Shown here in pieces: positions 49,662 to 49,681 of a DNA stretch of 49,681 bases (the stretch's first letter is position 1; the number at the start of each line of letters is the position of its first letter). The notes under the pieces are model-generated. The model was not told where the DNA came from. It worked only from the letters and a program-made list of their open reading frames with translations, and did no database searches. Source of the DNA: Kiritimatiellia bacterium (GTDB lineage: Bacteria > Verrucomicrobiota > Kiritimatiellia > RFP12 > UBA1067); the NCBI GenBank assembly GCA_017563185.1, contig JAFXIL010000176.1:1-49681 (forward strand), read 5' to 3'. The position numbers and the translations under genes are program-made.

Positions 49662-49681
49662 GGTGGTCCAGACTCGTCGCG
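49662..49681 (+). repeat. Direct repeat, right copy, at the window edge
   Basis: Identical to 49409-49428 over 20 nt and cut by the end of the window, so the true repeat may be longer. Confidence 0.75.

Overview
The window is a high-GC bacterial segment that looks like a Kiritimatiellota/Verrucomicrobiota-type anaerobe (inference, moderate confidence). The reasons are a PEP-CTERM/exosortase pair, many Tat-exported Gfo/Idh/MocA oxidoreductases with a ThuA-like protein, secreted SUMF1-fold proteins, a giant surface protein with T5SS/PEP-CTERM-type beta-helix repeats and LamG domains, several secreted glycan-active enzymes, and a corrinoid methyltransferase pair. The odd window length and a repeat at the right edge suggest a whole metagenomic contig.

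Layout. 1-5030: the end of a membrane protein, an ApbE flavin transferase, a membrane-anchored VIT/VWA protein ending in a PEP-CTERM sorting signal, its adjacent exosortase (carrying an in-frame tandem-repeat insertion), and tRNA-Ser(GGA) with its own promoter and terminator. 5031-6897: an RsuA/RluB pseudouridine synthase and a Tat-exported CE15-like esterase. 6894-15261: a divergent surface-polysaccharide locus. A glycosyltransferase-like gene and a flippase lie on the minus strand. On the plus strand is an overlapping operon rfbF - split transketolase - SDR - rfbG - rfbH for a CDP-3,6-dideoxyhexose, possibly two-carbon-branched.

15418-27875: a nonsense-interrupted oxidoreductase and a truncated one, then a 2461-residue secreted C10 (streptopain-like) peptidase fused to PA14-like, beta-helix and tandem LamG domains, a GH101/GH129-like glycosidase, and a MtaA/CmuA-like methyltransferase with its corrinoid protein. 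27984-35303: Gfo/Idh/MocA and ThuA-like genes, an HNH nuclease, a second Gfo/Idh/MocA, a kinase-like protein, TcdA and an EEP-family lipoprotein. 35304-36806: a decayed stretch with a VapBC module between two surface-protein remnants. 36807-41396: MetRS, a frameshifted secreted EEP nuclease, a TSCPD protein and a metallophosphoesterase. 41498-49681: two SUMF1-fold secreted proteins around a tandem pair of large secreted glycosidase-like paralogues, a glycosyltransferase-like gene, a truncated GH99-like gene, and a palindromic repeat region ending in a direct repeat at the edge.

The clearest cross-cutting signal is promoter architecture. At least ten starts carry an extended -10 of the form TGN-TATAAT. 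It sits either well upstream of a Shine-Dalgarno-led ATG, or only 6-8 nt before an ATG that has no Shine-Dalgarno (predicted leaderless mRNAs). Two of the leaderless promoters use the stop codon of the upstream gene as part of the -10. No CRISPR array, integrase, complete IS element, rRNA or replication origin was seen.
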